A stretch of 64,000 nt of DNA from Chromohalobacter moromii (GCF_023091865.1 NZ_JAHXDI010000001.1:1240001-1304000); one strand, 5' to 3'. Positions 24,889-35,446 are shown, numbered from the stretch's first letter. Program-made: numbers and translations. Notes: a model not told the origin generated them from the letters alone.

Positions 24889-25245
24889 ATGCGGCATGAG
24901 CAAATGGAAGTTTGGCAGCGTAGCAAACGCCTGAGTGTCGATGTTTATCGGGAACTCTGTAGCCTCCGAGATTTTGGCTTTAAAGACCAAATTACGCGCT
25001 CCGCACTGTCCATTCCTAGCAATATTGCCGAAGGTTTCGAGCGCTTTACCGAACGCGAGAAGTTCCGTTTCGTTTCTATCGCCAAAGGCTCTTGTGGGGA
25101 GTTCGCGACGCAAGCTTTGATAGGTATTGAAGTTGGCTACATTCCTGACGAGATAGGTCAACAGTGGCGTAGTGAAGCGATGGCGCTGTCGCGAATGCTT
25201 GGTTCCTTGCTCAAATCCCTATCCAACAGCCCCCGGCTGTCATAA
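24889..25245 (+). CDS. Four-helix-bundle protein (S23/IVS or Avd-like)
   Basis: Predicted 118-residue protein of the four-helix-bundle family first seen in 23S rRNA intervening sequences (S23) and related to Avd of diversity-generating retroelements. Typical features: EQMEVWQRSKRLSVDVY near the start, FGFKDQITRSALSIPSNIAEGF, and a middle KGSCGEFATQ-type segment. AAGGA precedes the ATG. No reverse transcriptase or variable repeat is nearby. Function is unknown to me. It is inserted between cysD and cysNC and is bracketed by heptamer arrays, suggesting a small mobile or passenger cassette. Confidence 0.9.
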   Translation: MRHEQMEVWQRSKRLSVDVYRELCSLRDFGFKDQITRSALSIPSNIAEGFERFTEREKFRFVSIAKGSCGEFATQALIGIEVGYIPDEIGQQWRSEAMALSRMLGSLLKSLSNSPRLS

Positions 25246-25247
25246 CT

Positions 25248-25393
25248 GAACATGAATATGGCACGGCCTGCTCGTAGTGCTCGTGCCCGGCTTAAGCTTC
25301 TGGCACACCAATCTCGAAACTAGTCAGCGAACATGAAGAGAGCACAAGCCTGCTCGTAGCCCGAAGCTCGTGGCTCGTAGCGCTCGTGCTCTC
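25248..25393 (-). repeat. Paired hairpin repeats with inverted heptamers between the four-helix-bundle gene and cysNC
   Basis: Two imperfect direct repeats about 81 bases apart begin GAACATGAA (25248 and 25329) and share CCTGCTCGTAG. Each folds: GGCACG (25260) with CGTGCC (25282), and GAGAGCAC (25338) with GTGCTCTC (25386). The second contains four heptamers (25352-25379) of type GCTCGTA, the reverse complement of the upstream array unit TACGAGC. The structure lies just before the cysNC ribosome site. Confidence 0.8.
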
Positions 25394-25412
25394 CACAAAT
25401 GGGGAATGAACC

Positions 25413-27326
25413 ATGTCACACGCCTCACCGATGATCTCGGAAAACATCGAAGCGTATCTGAAAGAGCACGAGAACAAAGACCTGCTGCGCTTCATTACCT
25501 GCGGGAGCGTCGACGACGGCAAGTCGACCCTGATCGGGCGTTTGCTGCACGATTCCAAGATGATCTACGAGGATCAGCTCGCGGCGATCACGCAGGCCTC
25601 CAAGACCAGCGGCACCACCGGCGACAAGGTCGATCTGGCGCTGTTGGTGGATGGCTTGCAGTCCGAGCGTGAGCAGGGCATCACCATCGATGTCGCTTAT
25701 CGGTACTTCTCCACCGACAAGCGCAAGTTCATCATCGCCGACACGCCGGGGCATGAGCAGTACACTCGCAACATGGCCACCGGTGCGTCCACGGCCAGCC
25801 TCGCGGTGATCCTGATCGACGCCCGCCATGGCGTGCAGACCCAGACCCGGCGGCACAGCTTTATCGCCGACCTGTTGGGCATCCAGCACCTGGTGATCGC
25901 GGTCAACAAGATGGACCTAGTCGATTATTCCCAGGCACGCTTCGACGAGATCGTCGCCGAGTACCGCGAGTTCGCTGCCAAGCTCAACGCGCCGGACATT
26001 CACTTCGTACCGCTGTCCGCGCTGGAAGGCGACAACGTCGTCAACAAGAGCGAGGCCATGAGCTGGTACGACGGCCCGGCACTGCTCAATCTGCTGGAGA
26101 CCGTCGAGGTCACGCACGACCGGAACCTGACGGATCTGCGCTTGCCGGTGCAGTACGTCAATCGCCCGCACCTCGACTTCCGCGGCTACTGCGGCACGCT
26201 CGAGGCCGGCATCCTGCGGCCCGGCCAGCGCGTCAAGGTGCTGCCCTCCGGCAAGTCCTCCACGGTGGCGCGCATCGTCACTTTCGACGGCGATCTCGAG
26301 GTGGCGTATCCGGGGCAGGCGATCACCGTCACGCTCGAGGATGAGATCGACATCTCGCGGGGCGACTGGCTGGTCGCTGCCGACGCCGAGGTGCCTTTGG
26401 CCGACGCCTTCGAGGCGGACATCGTGTGGATGCACGACACCGCGCTGGAGCCCGGCCGGCTTTATGACCTCAAGCTCGCCACGCGGGACCTGGCGGGCAA
26501 GATCACGCGGATCGACTACCAGACCGACGTCAACACGCTCGAGCACCACGCCGCCGAGACGCTGAATCTCAACGCCATCGGCCGCTGCCGCATCGAAGTT
26601 GCTGGCACGCTGCCGGTGGACGACTACCGCGTGAGCCCGGGCACCGGCAGTTTCATCGTCATCGACCGGCTGACCAACGTTACCGTGGGCGCGGGCATGG
26701 TGCATCGGCACCTGGAAAGCGAGCCGCCCTACGAATACCGCATGCATGACAGCAAGGCCGATGTGGTATGGAACCGCTCCAGCGTGACGCCCGCGATGCG
26801 CGCGCATATCAAGGGGCATGCCGGCAAGTGCATCTGGTTCACCGGGCTTTCCGGCTCGGGGAAATCCACCCTGGCCAACGCGCTGGAAGTCGAACTCAAC
26901 CGGCGTGGTTACCACACCATGCTGCTGGACGGTGACAACATTCGCCACGGCCTGTGCAAAGACCTCGCCATGAGCGAAGCCGACCGTACCGAGAACATCC
27001 GCCGCGTGGGGGAAATCACCAAGCTGTTCGCCGATGCCGGCATCATCGTGATTACCGCCTTCATCTCGCCCTTCCGTTCCGACCGGGCGGCCGCGCGCGA
27101 ACTGTTCGACGATGGCGACTTCATCGAGGTACATGTCGACACACCGCTGGATATCTGCGAGCAGCGCGATCCCAAGGGGCTCTACGAAAAAGCCCGACAA
27201 GGCAAGATCAAGGACTTCACTGGGATCAACAGCCCTTACGAGGTGCCCGAGAAAGCGGAAATCTCAGTGAATACCGACGAGCAGAGCCTTGAAGACATCA
27301 TCACTCGCATCGTTAGAACGATTTGA
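25413..27326 (+). CDS. cysNC: Bifunctional CysN GTPase / CysC APS kinase
   Basis: Predicted 637-residue fusion. The N-terminal EF-Tu-like GTPase (residues 20-450) shows G1 [20 protein letters not shown]3 DTPGHEQY and G4 NKMD; with CysD it drives APS formation. The C-terminal APS kinase (about 465-637) has [15 protein letters not shown] and [11 protein letters not shown], and converts APS to PAPS, the sulfate donor. Fusions of this type are common in proteobacteria. It is separated from cysD by the four-helix-bundle cassette and lies 41 bases before wecB, within the ops-headed operon, so PAPS production is probably co-regulated with the sulfotransferases downstream. Confidence 0.97.
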   Translation: MSHASPMISENIEAYLKEHENKDLLRFITCGSVDDGKSTLIGRLLHDSKMIYEDQLAAITQASKTSGTTGDKVDLALLVDGLQSEREQGITIDVAYRYFSTDKRKFIIADTPGHEQYTRNMATGASTASLAVILIDARHGVQTQTRRHSFIADLLGIQHLVIAVNKMDLVDYSQARFDEIVAEYREFAAKLNAPDIHFVPLSALEGDNVVNKSEAMSWYDGPALLNLLETVEVTHDRNLTDLRLPVQYVNRPHLDFRGYCGTLEAGILRPGQRVKVLPSGKSSTVARIVTFDGDLEVAYPGQAITVTLEDEIDISRGDWLVAADAEVPLADAFEADIVWMHDTALEPGRLYDLKLATRDLAGKITRIDYQTDVNTLEHHAAETLNLNAIGRCRIEVAGTLPVDDYRVSPGTGSFIVIDRLTNVTVGAGMVHRHLESEPPYEYRMHDSKADVVWNRSSVTPAMRAHIKGHAGKCIWFTGLSGSGKSTLANALEVELNRRGYHTMLLDGDNIRHGLCKDLAMSEADRTENIRRVGEITKLFADAGIIVITAFISPFRSDRAAARELFDDGDFIEVHVDTPLDICEQRDPKGLYEKARQGKIKDFTGINSPYEVPEKAEISVNTDEQSLEDIITRIVRTI

Positions 27327-27367
27327 ATAGAGCCGCAAAAGGCTCAAGAGCAAGGAATCAGAAATAT

Positions 27368-28486
27368 ATGAAAACGCTTTGCGTGTTTGGAACACGACCG
27401 GAAGCCATCAAGATGGCGCCACTCGCGTTAGCCCTGAGCGCGGATTCACGCTTCGAATCCCAAGTGTGCGTGACGGGCCAGCACCGCGAAATGCTCGATC
27501 AGGTTCTGGATCTTTTCTCCCTGGTGCCGGATCACGATCTCAACATCATGAAACCCGGTCAGGATCTCACCGATGTGACCACGGCCATCTTGCAGGGCAT
27601 GAAAGCCGTTCTGGCCGAGGTGAAGCCGGACATCGTGCTGGTGCATGGAGATACCGCCACGACGCTGGCGACGACGCTTGCCAGTTATTATCAGCAAATT
27701 CCGGTCGCGCATGTCGAGGCGGGGCTGAGAACCGGCAACATCTATTCTCCCTGGCCTGAAGAAGCCAACCGCAAGTTGACGGGAGCACTGGCCGAGCTGC
27801 ATTTCGCCCCCACGGATCGCTCACGCCAGAACCTTCTGGAAGAGGGCGTTTCTCCCCACCAGGTGCATGTGACGGGCAACACCGTGGTCGATGCCTTGTT
27901 CGAGGTGGTGGAAAAGCTGGAAGGCGACGATACCTACCGCACGCGTTTCGAGCAGCATTTTGACTTTCTGGACAGCAACCGCAAGTTGATCCTGGTGACG
28001 GGGCACCGGCGGGAAAGCTTCGGTGAAGGCTTCGACCGCATTTGCCGTGCCTTGCATGATACCGCCGCGCAGCACCCCGAAGCACAAATCGTCTACCCGG
28101 TGCACTTGAACCCAAATGTACTCGAGCCGGTGAACCGGCTGCTGGGCGATGTCGATAATGTGCACTTGATCGAGCCGCTGGATTACCTGCCGTTCGTTTA
28201 TCTGATGAATCGCTCGCATATCATCCTGACCGACTCCGGCGGCATTCAGGAAGAAGCCCCCTCGCTGGGCAAGCCGGTGCTAGTGATGCGTGAGACGACC
28301 GAGCGGCCCGAAGCGGTGCAGGCCGGCACGGTCAAACTTGTCGGTACTGATGTCGACACGATCGTGGGCGAGCTGCATAGCTTGCTGACGGACAAAACCG
28401 CCTATGAAGCGATGAGCTATGCCCATAACCCCTATGGTGATGGGAAGGCGTGCCAAAGAATTCTCGACGTTCTGGCAGACCGTTAA
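27368..28486 (+). CDS. wecB: UDP-N-acetylglucosamine 2-epimerase (non-hydrolysing)
   Basis: Predicted 372-residue cytosolic epimerase converting UDP-GlcNAc to UDP-ManNAc. Motifs: the start [46 protein letters not shown] and, near the end, [19 protein letters not shown]. Length matches WecB. The open frame continues 15 codons upstream to the cysNC stop region, but the Met at 27368 is the family start. It forms a pair with wecC, 35 bases away, providing UDP-ManNAcA for a polysaccharide. Confidence 0.96.
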   Translation: MKTLCVFGTRPEAIKMAPLALALSADSRFESQVCVTGQHREMLDQVLDLFSLVPDHDLNIMKPGQDLTDVTTAILQGMKAVLAEVKPDIVLVHGDTATTLATTLASYYQQIPVAHVEAGLRTGNIYSPWPEEANRKLTGALAELHFAPTDRSRQNLLEEGVSPHQVHVTGNTVVDALFEVVEKLEGDDTYRTRFEQHFDFLDSNRKLILVTGHRRESFGEGFDRICRALHDTAAQHPEAQIVYPVHLNPNVLEPVNRLLGDVDNVHLIEPLDYLPFVYLMNRSHIILTDSGGIQEEAPSLGKPVLVMRETTERPEAVQAGTVKLVGTDVDTIVGELHSLLTDKTAYEAMSYAHNPYGDGKACQRILDVLADR

Positions 28487-28521
28487 TTTACGTTTTAGAT
28501 CGTTTTCAGGAGTTTTTATAA

Positions 28522-29802
28522 ATGGAGTTTAATACCATTGCCGTCGTTGGCCTGGGTTACATCGGTCTGCCGACAGCCGCCGTCATTGCGTCCCGGAAGA
28601 AAAAAGTCATCGGCATCGATGTGAACCAGCATGCCGTAGAGACAATCAATGAAGGGCGAATCCATATCGTCGAGCCGGAACTCGACATGCTGGTGCATGC
28701 GGCAGTGAAGGAAGGCTATTTGCATGCCACCACTACGCCCGAGCCTGCCGATGCCTTCCTCGTGGCCGTACCGACACCGTTCAAGACGAACCCGGAGCAT
28801 ACCAGCCACGAGCCGGATCTGACCTACATCAAGGCGGCCAGCCAATCCATCGCCCCCGTGCTCAAGAAGGGCGACTTGGTCATTCTGGAATCGACTTCGC
28901 CGGTAGGCGCCACGGAGAGCATGGCCGAATGGCTGGCCGAGGCTCGCCCGGATTTGAGCTTTCCGCAAACCCACGGCGAAGAGTCGGATGTTCGAATCGC
29001 CCACTGCCCCGAGCGCGTACTACCCGGGCATGTGATTCGAGAGCTGGTGGAAAACGACCGTGTGATAGGGGGCATGACCGCCAAGTGCTCTCAAGCCGCC
29101 ACGGAGCTTTACAAGATTTTCGTGGAAGGGGAGTGCATCACGACGACGGCTCGTACCGCCGAGATGGCAAAACTGACCGAAAACAGCTTTCGAGACGTCA
29201 ATATCGCCTTTGCCAACGAGCTTTCCATCATTTGCGACAAGCTCGATATCAGTGTTTGGGAGTTGATTCGTCTCGCCAACCGGCATCCTCGAGTCAACAT
29301 ACTTCAACCTGGCCCGGGGGTCGGTGGGCATTGCATCGCTGTCGACCCGTGGTTCATCGTCAGTGAAACACCGGATGAGGCTCGCCTGATTCGCACCGCA
29401 CGTGAAGTGAATGATGGCAAGCCGCAGTGGGTGGTCGACAAGGTCAACGAGGCTGTCGGCAAGTTCCTGATCGAGAACCCCGACAAAACCGCCAAGGATG
29501 TCACTATTGCTTGCTTTGGATTGGCATTCAAGCCGGATATCGATGATCTGCGAGAGAGCCCGGCTCTTGCCATTGCCCAGCAAATCGCTACTTCCAACCC
29601 AGGCCAGACGCTGATTGTTGAGCCCAACATCGAAGAGCTGCCTATGAGCAAGCTGAATGGATGCACACTGGTTACTGCAGAGGGAGCACTTGAAAGCGCT
29701 AACGTCATTGTGCTTCTGGTTGACCATAAGCAGTTTAAAAACATCTCGCCGTGTGACGCCGGAGTTAAATATTTGGTGGATAGTAGAGGTGTTTGGAGTT
29801 GA
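28522..29802 (+). CDS. wecC: UDP-N-acetyl-D-mannosamine dehydrogenase
   Basis: Predicted 426-residue NAD-dependent sugar-nucleotide dehydrogenase oxidising UDP-ManNAc to UDP-ManNAcA. The Rossmann start is IAVVGLGYIGLPTAAVIASR. ENSFRDVNIAFANELSIIC and the catalytic-Cys loop PGPGVGGHCIAVDPWFI are typical of WecC. AGGAG precedes the ATG. Directly follows wecB. Implies that the repeat unit of the exopolysaccharide contains an acidic ManNAcA residue. Base composition begins to drop towards its 3' end. Confidence 0.96.
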   Translation: MEFNTIAVVGLGYIGLPTAAVIASRKKKVIGIDVNQHAVETINEGRIHIVEPELDMLVHAAVKEGYLHATTTPEPADAFLVAVPTPFKTNPEHTSHEPDLTYIKAASQSIAPVLKKGDLVILESTSPVGATESMAEWLAEARPDLSFPQTHGEESDVRIAHCPERVLPGHVIRELVENDRVIGGMTAKCSQAATELYKIFVEGECITTTARTAEMAKLTENSFRDVNIAFANELSIICDKLDISVWELIRLANRHPRVNILQPGPGVGGHCIAVDPWFIVSETPDEARLIRTAREVNDGKPQWVVDKVNEAVGKFLIENPDKTAKDVTIACFGLAFKPDIDDLRESPALAIAQQIATSNPGQTLIVEPNIEELPMSKLNGCTLVTAEGALESANVIVLLVDHKQFKNISPCDAGVKYLVDSRGVWS

Positions 29803-29850
29803 GTCTGGATGTTTAAATAGCTCACGTGATGTCAGCCCGGAAGCAATATT

Positions 29851-32800
29851 ATGTTATTTTTTCAAAAGGCCTTTTTTAAAGGTAAAAAAATAATCAAGAG
29901 GGTTTCTAAAAGGTTAGGTCTTTATGGCTTTTTAGTGTCGATTAAAAGGGGAGCTGTTGGTGCAGTTCGGATTGTCAGAAAGCCCGCTCTGGTTGTGGCT
30001 AAGGTTAAGTCAAGGAAACATCGTAGAGCTCTTGATGATGCTAGGTATTACTTCTATAAGCGTGGTAGCATTCAGCTTGCGGTAGATATTGTGGAAGAAG
30101 TCAAAGCCAAAGTGGGGAGGCTTGATAAAAAAGATAGAGAATTTCATGAGTTCTTGTATGGCTTACTGCGTTTGAAGAAGGGGTGGAATATTCCACCAAA
30201 GCAACCAAATGCTGGCCTATTTACTCACAAACATTGCATGCTTTATTGCCTACATCAATCTGTGCCTCATGCCACTAATGGCTATTCTACTCGTTCGCAT
30301 GGTATTGCTGTTGGTTTGCAAAACGCAGGGTGGAAGGTGCGCGCTGCCACTCGATCTGGTTTTCCTTGGGATACGGGGGCGATAGGTCTTAATAAAGGTT
30401 ATCATGAGGCCGAGGTTGATGGAGTTACTTACGCTGCCGTAAGTGGCTGGAACTTGGCCAAGACACCGTTAGATCACTATCTGGCTGAGGCTGCCGACCA
30501 CTATCTGCGTGAGGCCCAAACCAGTGGCGCTGAGATTATCGTAGCAGCCTCTAATCATATCACTTCATTACCTGCCTTGTTGGCAGCTCGACGATTGGGG
30601 CTTCCCTTCGTTTATGAGGTGCGTGGTTTGTGGGAAGTGACCCAAGCTTCCACTCAGCCGGATTGGGCTGATTCCGAGCGATATCATTTGATGCGCACAC
30701 TCGAGAAGCAGGCAGCACGCGAGGCGGAATTAGTAATCACCCTGACAGAAGAGCTTGCTAATGAACTCGCGTCGTGGGGCATTTCTCGCGAGCGCATCGT
30801 GGTGGTGCCTAACGCCGTCGATGCTGACCGTTTCCAGCCGGCATCGGCTGATGCCGAGGTAGCTAGAGAGCTAGATCTGATGCCTGGCATACCAGTGATC
30901 GGTTATGCAGGCAGTGCCGTGGCCTACGAGGGATTGGGGCTGTTGCTTGACTCGTTGGCATTGCTTAAAAAGCAAGGCCAAGACTTTATCTTCGTTTTGG
31001 TTGGTGACGGTAAAGTAATTGAGACTGTAAAAGACAAAGCCAAGGCGCTGGGTATTCAAGATAACTGCCGTTTTACTGGCCGAGTACCGTTTGATGAAGT
31101 CCCGCGATATTTATCTTGCATGGATATCATGCCGGTGCCGCGCCTCTCGTCTTCTGTCACTGAAATGGTCTCACCGCTCAAGCCCTTGGAAGCTATGGCC
31201 ATGGGCAAGGCCGTGGTTCTTTCTGATGTCTCCCCCCACAAAATCATGGCGGGAGATAACCAGCGTGCTCAATTATTCTCTAAAGATAGTGCCGACGATC
31301 TATGCCGCGTGCTCAGGGCATTGATTGACAGCCCCGCGGAACGCAAGCGCCTGGGCCAGGCAGCTCGTACCTGGATCGAGAATGAGCGTACCTGGAATCA
31401 TGTGACTAGCCTATACGCCGAGACCCTAGAGCGTGTGCGAGTCGGCTATAGCAATCCGGTATCGACTGACCAAGCTGTCACGGCTAAGAAATTGGAGCAC
31501 GTCACTCTAGGGCTGATAGCAGATCGATTCACTACCGATACTCTTTCCAGCGCCATCAAGGTTGTGGCACTCTCACCAGATACTTGGCGACAAGAGCTCA
31601 GTCGTCAAAACATCGATGCCGTATTGGTTGAATCGGCCTGGAAGGGTAACAGCGGTCAATGGCATCGCAAGGTGGGCCACTACAGTGACGAAGAATTCGC
31701 TCCGCTAAGCGAATTACTAGAACACTGTCGTCATCAGGGAATACCTTCACTATTCTGGAACAAGGAAGATCCGGTCCACTTTGATCGGTTCCGTAAGGCG
31801 GCCAGTCTGTGTGACCATGTGTTTACTACTGATAGTCGCCGGATCATCTCCTACCTGGCCACCCCAGGGGCTCTGAGCCAGACTGCCACCAGTTGTCCAT
31901 TCTACGCCTCACCTAAGCTTCACAACTTGTTGCCATCCTCCCGTGAATGGCAGTCCACCGCAGCTTATGGTGGCACGTACTATGGTCTGCGTTACCCCGA
32001 GCGCACCGAGTATATGGACAAGATCATGAGTGCTGCGGCCCCGCTGGGGCTTACGGTCTACGACCGTCAGCACGATGATCCGGAGTCTCCCTATAAGTAT
32101 CCTGGTGGTTTGGATGGCTACGTAGCTGGCAGCCTCGACTACGATGAGATGGTTCAGGCCTACAAGGCTCATCCGGTACAGATCAATGTCAATTCAGTAC
32201 TGGATTCTCCGACCATGTTCTCGCGGCGAGTTATGGAAGCTGCCGCGTGCGGCTCTCCGATTGTCTCCGGCCCAGCGCTAGGCATGAATCGTTACCTTGA
32301 AGGCGCCGGACATGTTGTGCGCACTGAAAGTGACGCTGCGCAAGCGCTGGAGAACCTTATGCATCACCCGGCTTATCGCTGGCGAATAGCTCTAAAGGGG
32401 GCTCGTGCGGTGATGCGCGCGCATACCACAGAGTTGCGTTTGACACAGATGCTGCGTACAGCGGGTCTGGTGATGACGGCTCCTGAATCACCATCACTAA
32501 ACGTCTTGGCTAGAGAAATCACCATGAAGGGTGTACAGCGTTTGCTCGCCCAGACGCTGCGTCCTAGGTGCGTTGTCGCCGGACATTGGCATGCCGAGGC
32601 CCAGGCAACACTGGAGACTGCCGGGATCGAATGCACCTTGCTGGATGATGTGACTACCCAACATGATGAACTATGGCTGCTGGCTGACACTCATGTTTTA
32701 GAAGAGCTCGAGCCCGAAGATCTGGAAGACTTGGTTTGGCCAACCCTTTACGCCCCGCAAAGGCGCGTCGGCTTTATACGCGATGCTATTCTCAAAAAAG

Positions 32801-33936
32801 AAGAATGGCCGGGCGTAGCTTTGGAGAGTAGTAATGTTTCACCGGGAGTAGAGCTTATTCGCCCCCCTGCAGATATGGCTCTCGAGGCCCTCGACGATTG
32901 GGCCTCGCAGCAGTCAACGTTGGCCCTGCGCAAGCCTGCACAAGCCCACGAGCAAGCACCCGATGTCCCGCCTCAGAAAACGGTGGTGATTGCCGGGCAT
33001 GACCTCAAGTTCATCAGGCCGTTTTATCCCTATTTTACGCAAGAGGGTATTCGGATACTCCTCGACTTTTGGAGTGGCCACAACCAGCACAATGAAATTG
33101 CCAGCAAGCGCCTCGTACGCCAAGCTGATACAGTGTTCTGCGAGTGGATGCTAGGTAATGCTATATGGTACGGCCAGCATAAGCGAGAAGGACAGAAACT
33201 GGTTGGCCGACTTCATTTACAAGAGATTGATCATGCACTCTTTTCGAAGGTACCCTTCGAAAACTTCGAGTCAGTAATATTTGTTGGTCCTCACATCTTG
33301 CGTCAAGCAGTTGCCAAGAACCCGGATCTTGAACAAAACGGCATCGTCATTTTCAATGGAGTTGATGTCGGAAGTTTTAAAGTGGTCCCTCGGAAAAAGA
33401 CTAATAGGAAGGTGCTCGGTTTTGTAGGTATGGTCCCGCAGCGTAAACGGTTTGACCTTGCGCTAGACATTCTAAAAGAGCTCCGTAAGGAAGATACCGG
33501 TTATACACTACGTATCAAGGGAAAGCGCCCAGAAGAATACACCTGGATGGTTAAGCGCTCCGAAGAAATAGCTTGGTATGAAGCTCAATATCGACGTTTA
33601 GAAGAAGATCCGCTGCTGAAAAACGCAGTAATTTTTGATCCCCACGGCAACGATATGCCTGGGTGGTATGCGGGCATTGATTATGTGCTTTCCATGAGTG
33701 ATTTTGAAAGTTTCCATTTTACGGTTGCCGATGGGGCTGCGGCTGGCTGCATACCGGTAATTCTACCTTGGGATGGCGCTGCTGAGATTTATCCGAGTGA
33801 TTGGGTTTACCCTGATATTAAAACTGCTGCACAAGGGATAGTTAATGGTCCTAGATATGAAGGGGATATGGTTGCATTCATCATGAATAGCTTTGACATT
33901 GGAGTGGTGGCAAAAAAAATAACAGATGAGTTTTAA
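29851..33936 (+). CDS. Very large multidomain glycosyltransferase (three GT-B-like modules)
   Basis: Predicted 1361-residue cytosolic protein. After a basic N-terminal segment (1-115), a GT4-like module (about 120-530) carries YSTRSHGIAVGLQNAGW and SPLKPLEAMAMGKAVV. A second module (about 550-890) resembles CgeB/Glyco_trans_1_2 proteins: WNKEDPVHFDRFRKAA, then RRVMEAAACGSPIVSGPA. A third (about 1040-1361) has a GT4-like hinge FNGVDVGSFK and KVLGFVGMVPQRKRFDLAL. Each could transfer a sugar, so the protein may build several linkages of the repeat unit. It is AT-richer than the genes before it. No membrane segments are seen. The exact sugars cannot be inferred. Confidence 0.82.
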   Translation: MLFFQKAFFKGKKIIKRVSKRLGLYGFLVSIKRGAVGAVRIVRKPALVVAKVKSRKHRRALDDARYYFYKRGSIQLAVDIVEEVKAKVGRLDKKDREFHEFLYGLLRLKKGWNIPPKQPNAGLFTHKHCMLYCLHQSVPHATNGYSTRSHGIAVGLQNAGWKVRAATRSGFPWDTGAIGLNKGYHEAEVDGVTYAAVSGWNLAKTPLDHYLAEAADHYLREAQTSGAEIIVAASNHITSLPALLAARRLGLPFVYEVRGLWEVTQASTQPDWADSERYHLMRTLEKQAAREAELVITLTEELANELASWGISRERIVVVPNAVDADRFQPASADAEVARELDLMPGIPVIGYAGSAVAYEGLGLLLDSLALLKKQGQDFIFVLVGDGKVIETVKDKAKALGIQDNCRFTGRVPFDEVPRYLSCMDIMPVPRLSSSVTEMVSPLKPLEAMAMGKAVVLSDVSPHKIMAGDNQRAQLFSKDSADDLCRVLRALIDSPAERKRLGQAARTWIENERTWNHVTSLYAETLERVRVGYSNPVSTDQAVTAKKLEHVTLGLIADRFTTDTLSSAIKVVALSPDTWRQELSRQNIDAVLVESAWKGNSGQWHRKVGHYSDEEFAPLSELLEHCRHQGIPSLFWNKEDPVHFDRFRKAASLCDHVFTTDSRRIISYLATPGALSQTATSCPFYASPKLHNLLPSSREWQSTAAYGGTYYGLRYPERTEYMDKIMSAAAPLGLTVYDRQHDDPESPYKYPGGLDGYVAGSLDYDEMVQAYKAHPVQINVNSVLDSPTMFSRRVMEAAACGSPIVSGPALGMNRYLEGAGHVVRTESDAAQALENLMHHPAYRWRIALKGARAVMRAHTTELRLTQMLRTAGLVMTAPESPSLNVLAREITMKGVQRLLAQTLRPRCVVAGHWHAEAQATLETAGIECTLLDDVTTQHDELWLLADTHVLEELEPEDLEDLVWPTLYAPQRRVGFIRDAILKKEEWPGVALESSNVSPGVELIRPPADMALEALDDWASQQSTLALRKPAQAHEQAPDVPPQKTVVIAGHDLKFIRPFYPYFTQEGIRILLDFWSGHNQHNEIASKRLVRQADTVFCEWMLGNAIWYGQHKREGQKLVGRLHLQEIDHALFSKVPFENFESVIFVGPHILRQAVAKNPDLEQNGIVIFNGVDVGSFKVVPRKKTNRKVLGFVGMVPQRKRFDLALDILKELRKEDTGYTLRIKGKRPEEYTWMVKRSEEIAWYEAQYRRLEEDPLLKNAVIFDPHGNDMPGWYAGIDYVLSMSDFESFHFTVADGAAAGCIPVILPWDGAAEIYPSDWVYPDIKTAAQGIVNGPRYEGDMVAFIMNSFDIGVVAKKITDEF

Positions 33937-34002
33937 CTAATTCTGTGCTTGCTATAAGTACAGCGTGATGTCACTAATAATGAGCCTGTATAGGAGGGTG
34001 CG

Positions 34003-34692
34003 ATGAACTATCTTGTGTGTTCTACACAAAGGAGTGGGAGTTCTTACTTTTGTCATTTGCTTAAAAGTTCGTCTCTTCTTGGTCGGCCAACAGAGCTTTT
34101 TGGAAAGAAAGGAGGGTGCGATAAGGTAGCGAAAAAATATGATGTGGAGAGTGATGAGCTGACAGTTGCAAAGCTGGTTAAAGAAAAATGGACGAGCCAT
34201 GAAACAGGTGTTTTTGGTTTGAAAATGCACTACCATCAATATATGGACTTTCTTAGTAAAAAAGAGCTGAAGAGTCTGATAGGTGATTTTAGGTATATCT
34301 ACATAGATAGAGAAGACATGCTGGCCCAGGCAGTATCACTATTCAGGGCTAGGCAGACTGGTGCTTGGTCTAGTAACCATATACCCAAGGATGAAGTAGC
34401 TTACGATTATCAAGGCATAAAAGATGCGTTATATTTCATTTGCCAAGAAAAAGCACTTTGGAAAAGTTTCTTTGCGTCTATTGATGTGACCCCCTTGAAT
34501 GTAGTATATGAAGAAATTGAGAAAAACCCGGTAGCAGAGGTTGAAAAAGTTATGGATTATCTGGGAGTTTCTAAGCCTGATTGCGTTAACTTCGGGGGGG
34601 ATGTATACGTTAGCAAGCAGAGGGATGCACTGAGTGAAAAGTTTAAAGAAAGGTTTGTTCGTGAATCTAGAGAAAATTTAATTAGTGTTTAG
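34003..34692 (+). CDS. Stf0-like carbohydrate sulfotransferase
   Basis: Predicted 229-residue sulfotransferase. The PAPS 5'-phosphosulfate loop is TQRSGSSYFCHLLKSS at the N-terminus. A 3'-phosphate-binding-like segment follows as YIYIDREDMLAQAVSLFRAR, and later VYEEIEKNPVAEVEKVMDYL. These match the Stf0 (LPS/trehalose sulfotransferase) type. It would move sulfate from PAPS to a sugar hydroxyl. AGGAGGG precedes the ATG. Its AT-rich codon use matches the neighbouring genes and contrasts with cysNC. Confidence 0.88.
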   Translation: MNYLVCSTQRSGSSYFCHLLKSSSLLGRPTELFGKKGGCDKVAKKYDVESDELTVAKLVKEKWTSHETGVFGLKMHYHQYMDFLSKKELKSLIGDFRYIYIDREDMLAQAVSLFRARQTGAWSSNHIPKDEVAYDYQGIKDALYFICQEKALWKSFFASIDVTPLNVVYEEIEKNPVAEVEKVMDYLGVSKPDCVNFGGDVYVSKQRDALSEKFKERFVRESRENLISV

Positions 34693-34762
34693 CTTTAATA
34701 TATGGATTTACGAAAGCGTGAATTGATCTTTAAATTGTTGCGATTCGGGCCGTTACTGGAAA

Positions 34763-35446
34763 ATGGAATCAGATAAAATCGAAGTTGAGGTGGCCGGAAG
34801 AGTTTTTTGTTTTTACTTTTCTCCTGCCCAAGATCTAGATAAGCCTATCCTATTTATTTTTCATGGACATGGGTATAACTCTAGCCCTTCTGCGTTTAAG
34901 AGCCCAAATTGGAATGTTGTATGTCCCCTAGATGGTTATGGGTATAATGGGTTAGGTTCTTGGTTTTTGGGAGAGCAAGGAAATCTGTTTTGGCTGGAGG
35001 CAATGCCAAAGATATTAAGTTATGTAAGAGAGCGCTCAGGTGAAGGTGGGCTCTTTATGTGGGGATCAAGTATGGGAGGCTATGCAAGCATATTATATGG
35101 GCACTTGTTAGGGGCGCGTGCAGTATATGCTAATGTCCCTCAGACAGTTTTGCTAGACTCGAAGTACTCTGATAATGGCATGTTTAAGTACTTTTCATAT
35201 ATATTTGGTGGTGGGTATAGTAAGTATAACGACTTAAAGGAGGTTCTTAAGAAAAGGACGTCATGCAAGTATTTTCTATGTTTTAATCAGCTTGAGGGGT
35301 CTGATTATTTTGGCGAGCAAGGCTTGAATTTTATATCGCACTTACATTCATTTAAACAGCCTATGTACGTTGAAGTCAGGCCCCAATCTGCTCATGGGAA
35401 AAATCATGGAATTTCTGAAGCTATAGCCTTGTTCAAAAAGTATTAA
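34763..35446 (+). CDS. Alpha/beta-hydrolase-like protein of the polysaccharide locus
   Basis: Predicted 227-residue protein with the marks of a serine alpha/beta hydrolase: an oxyanion-like IFHGHGYNSSPS, a nucleophile elbow WGSSMGGYASILYGH, and a late His in AHGKNHGISEAI. No signal peptide is seen. In this context a sugar esterase or transacylase is plausible, but I do not recognise the exact family. It lies between two sulfotransferase-bearing genes and is AT-rich like them. Confidence 0.65.
   Translation: MESDKIEVEVAGRVFCFYFSPAQDLDKPILFIFHGHGYNSSPSAFKSPNWNVVCPLDGYGYNGLGSWFLGEQGNLFWLEAMPKILSYVRERSGEGGLFMWGSSMGGYASILYGHLLGARAVYANVPQTVLLDSKYSDNGMFKYFSYIFGGGYSKYNDLKEVLKKRTSCKYFLCFNQLEGSDYFGEQGLNFISHLHSFKQPMYVEVRPQSAHGKNHGISEAIALFKKY

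Noticed and set aside
24889-25245. Diversity-generating retroelement accessory gene (avd)
   Set aside because: The protein fold fits, but there is no reverse transcriptase, template repeat or variable repeat in the window.
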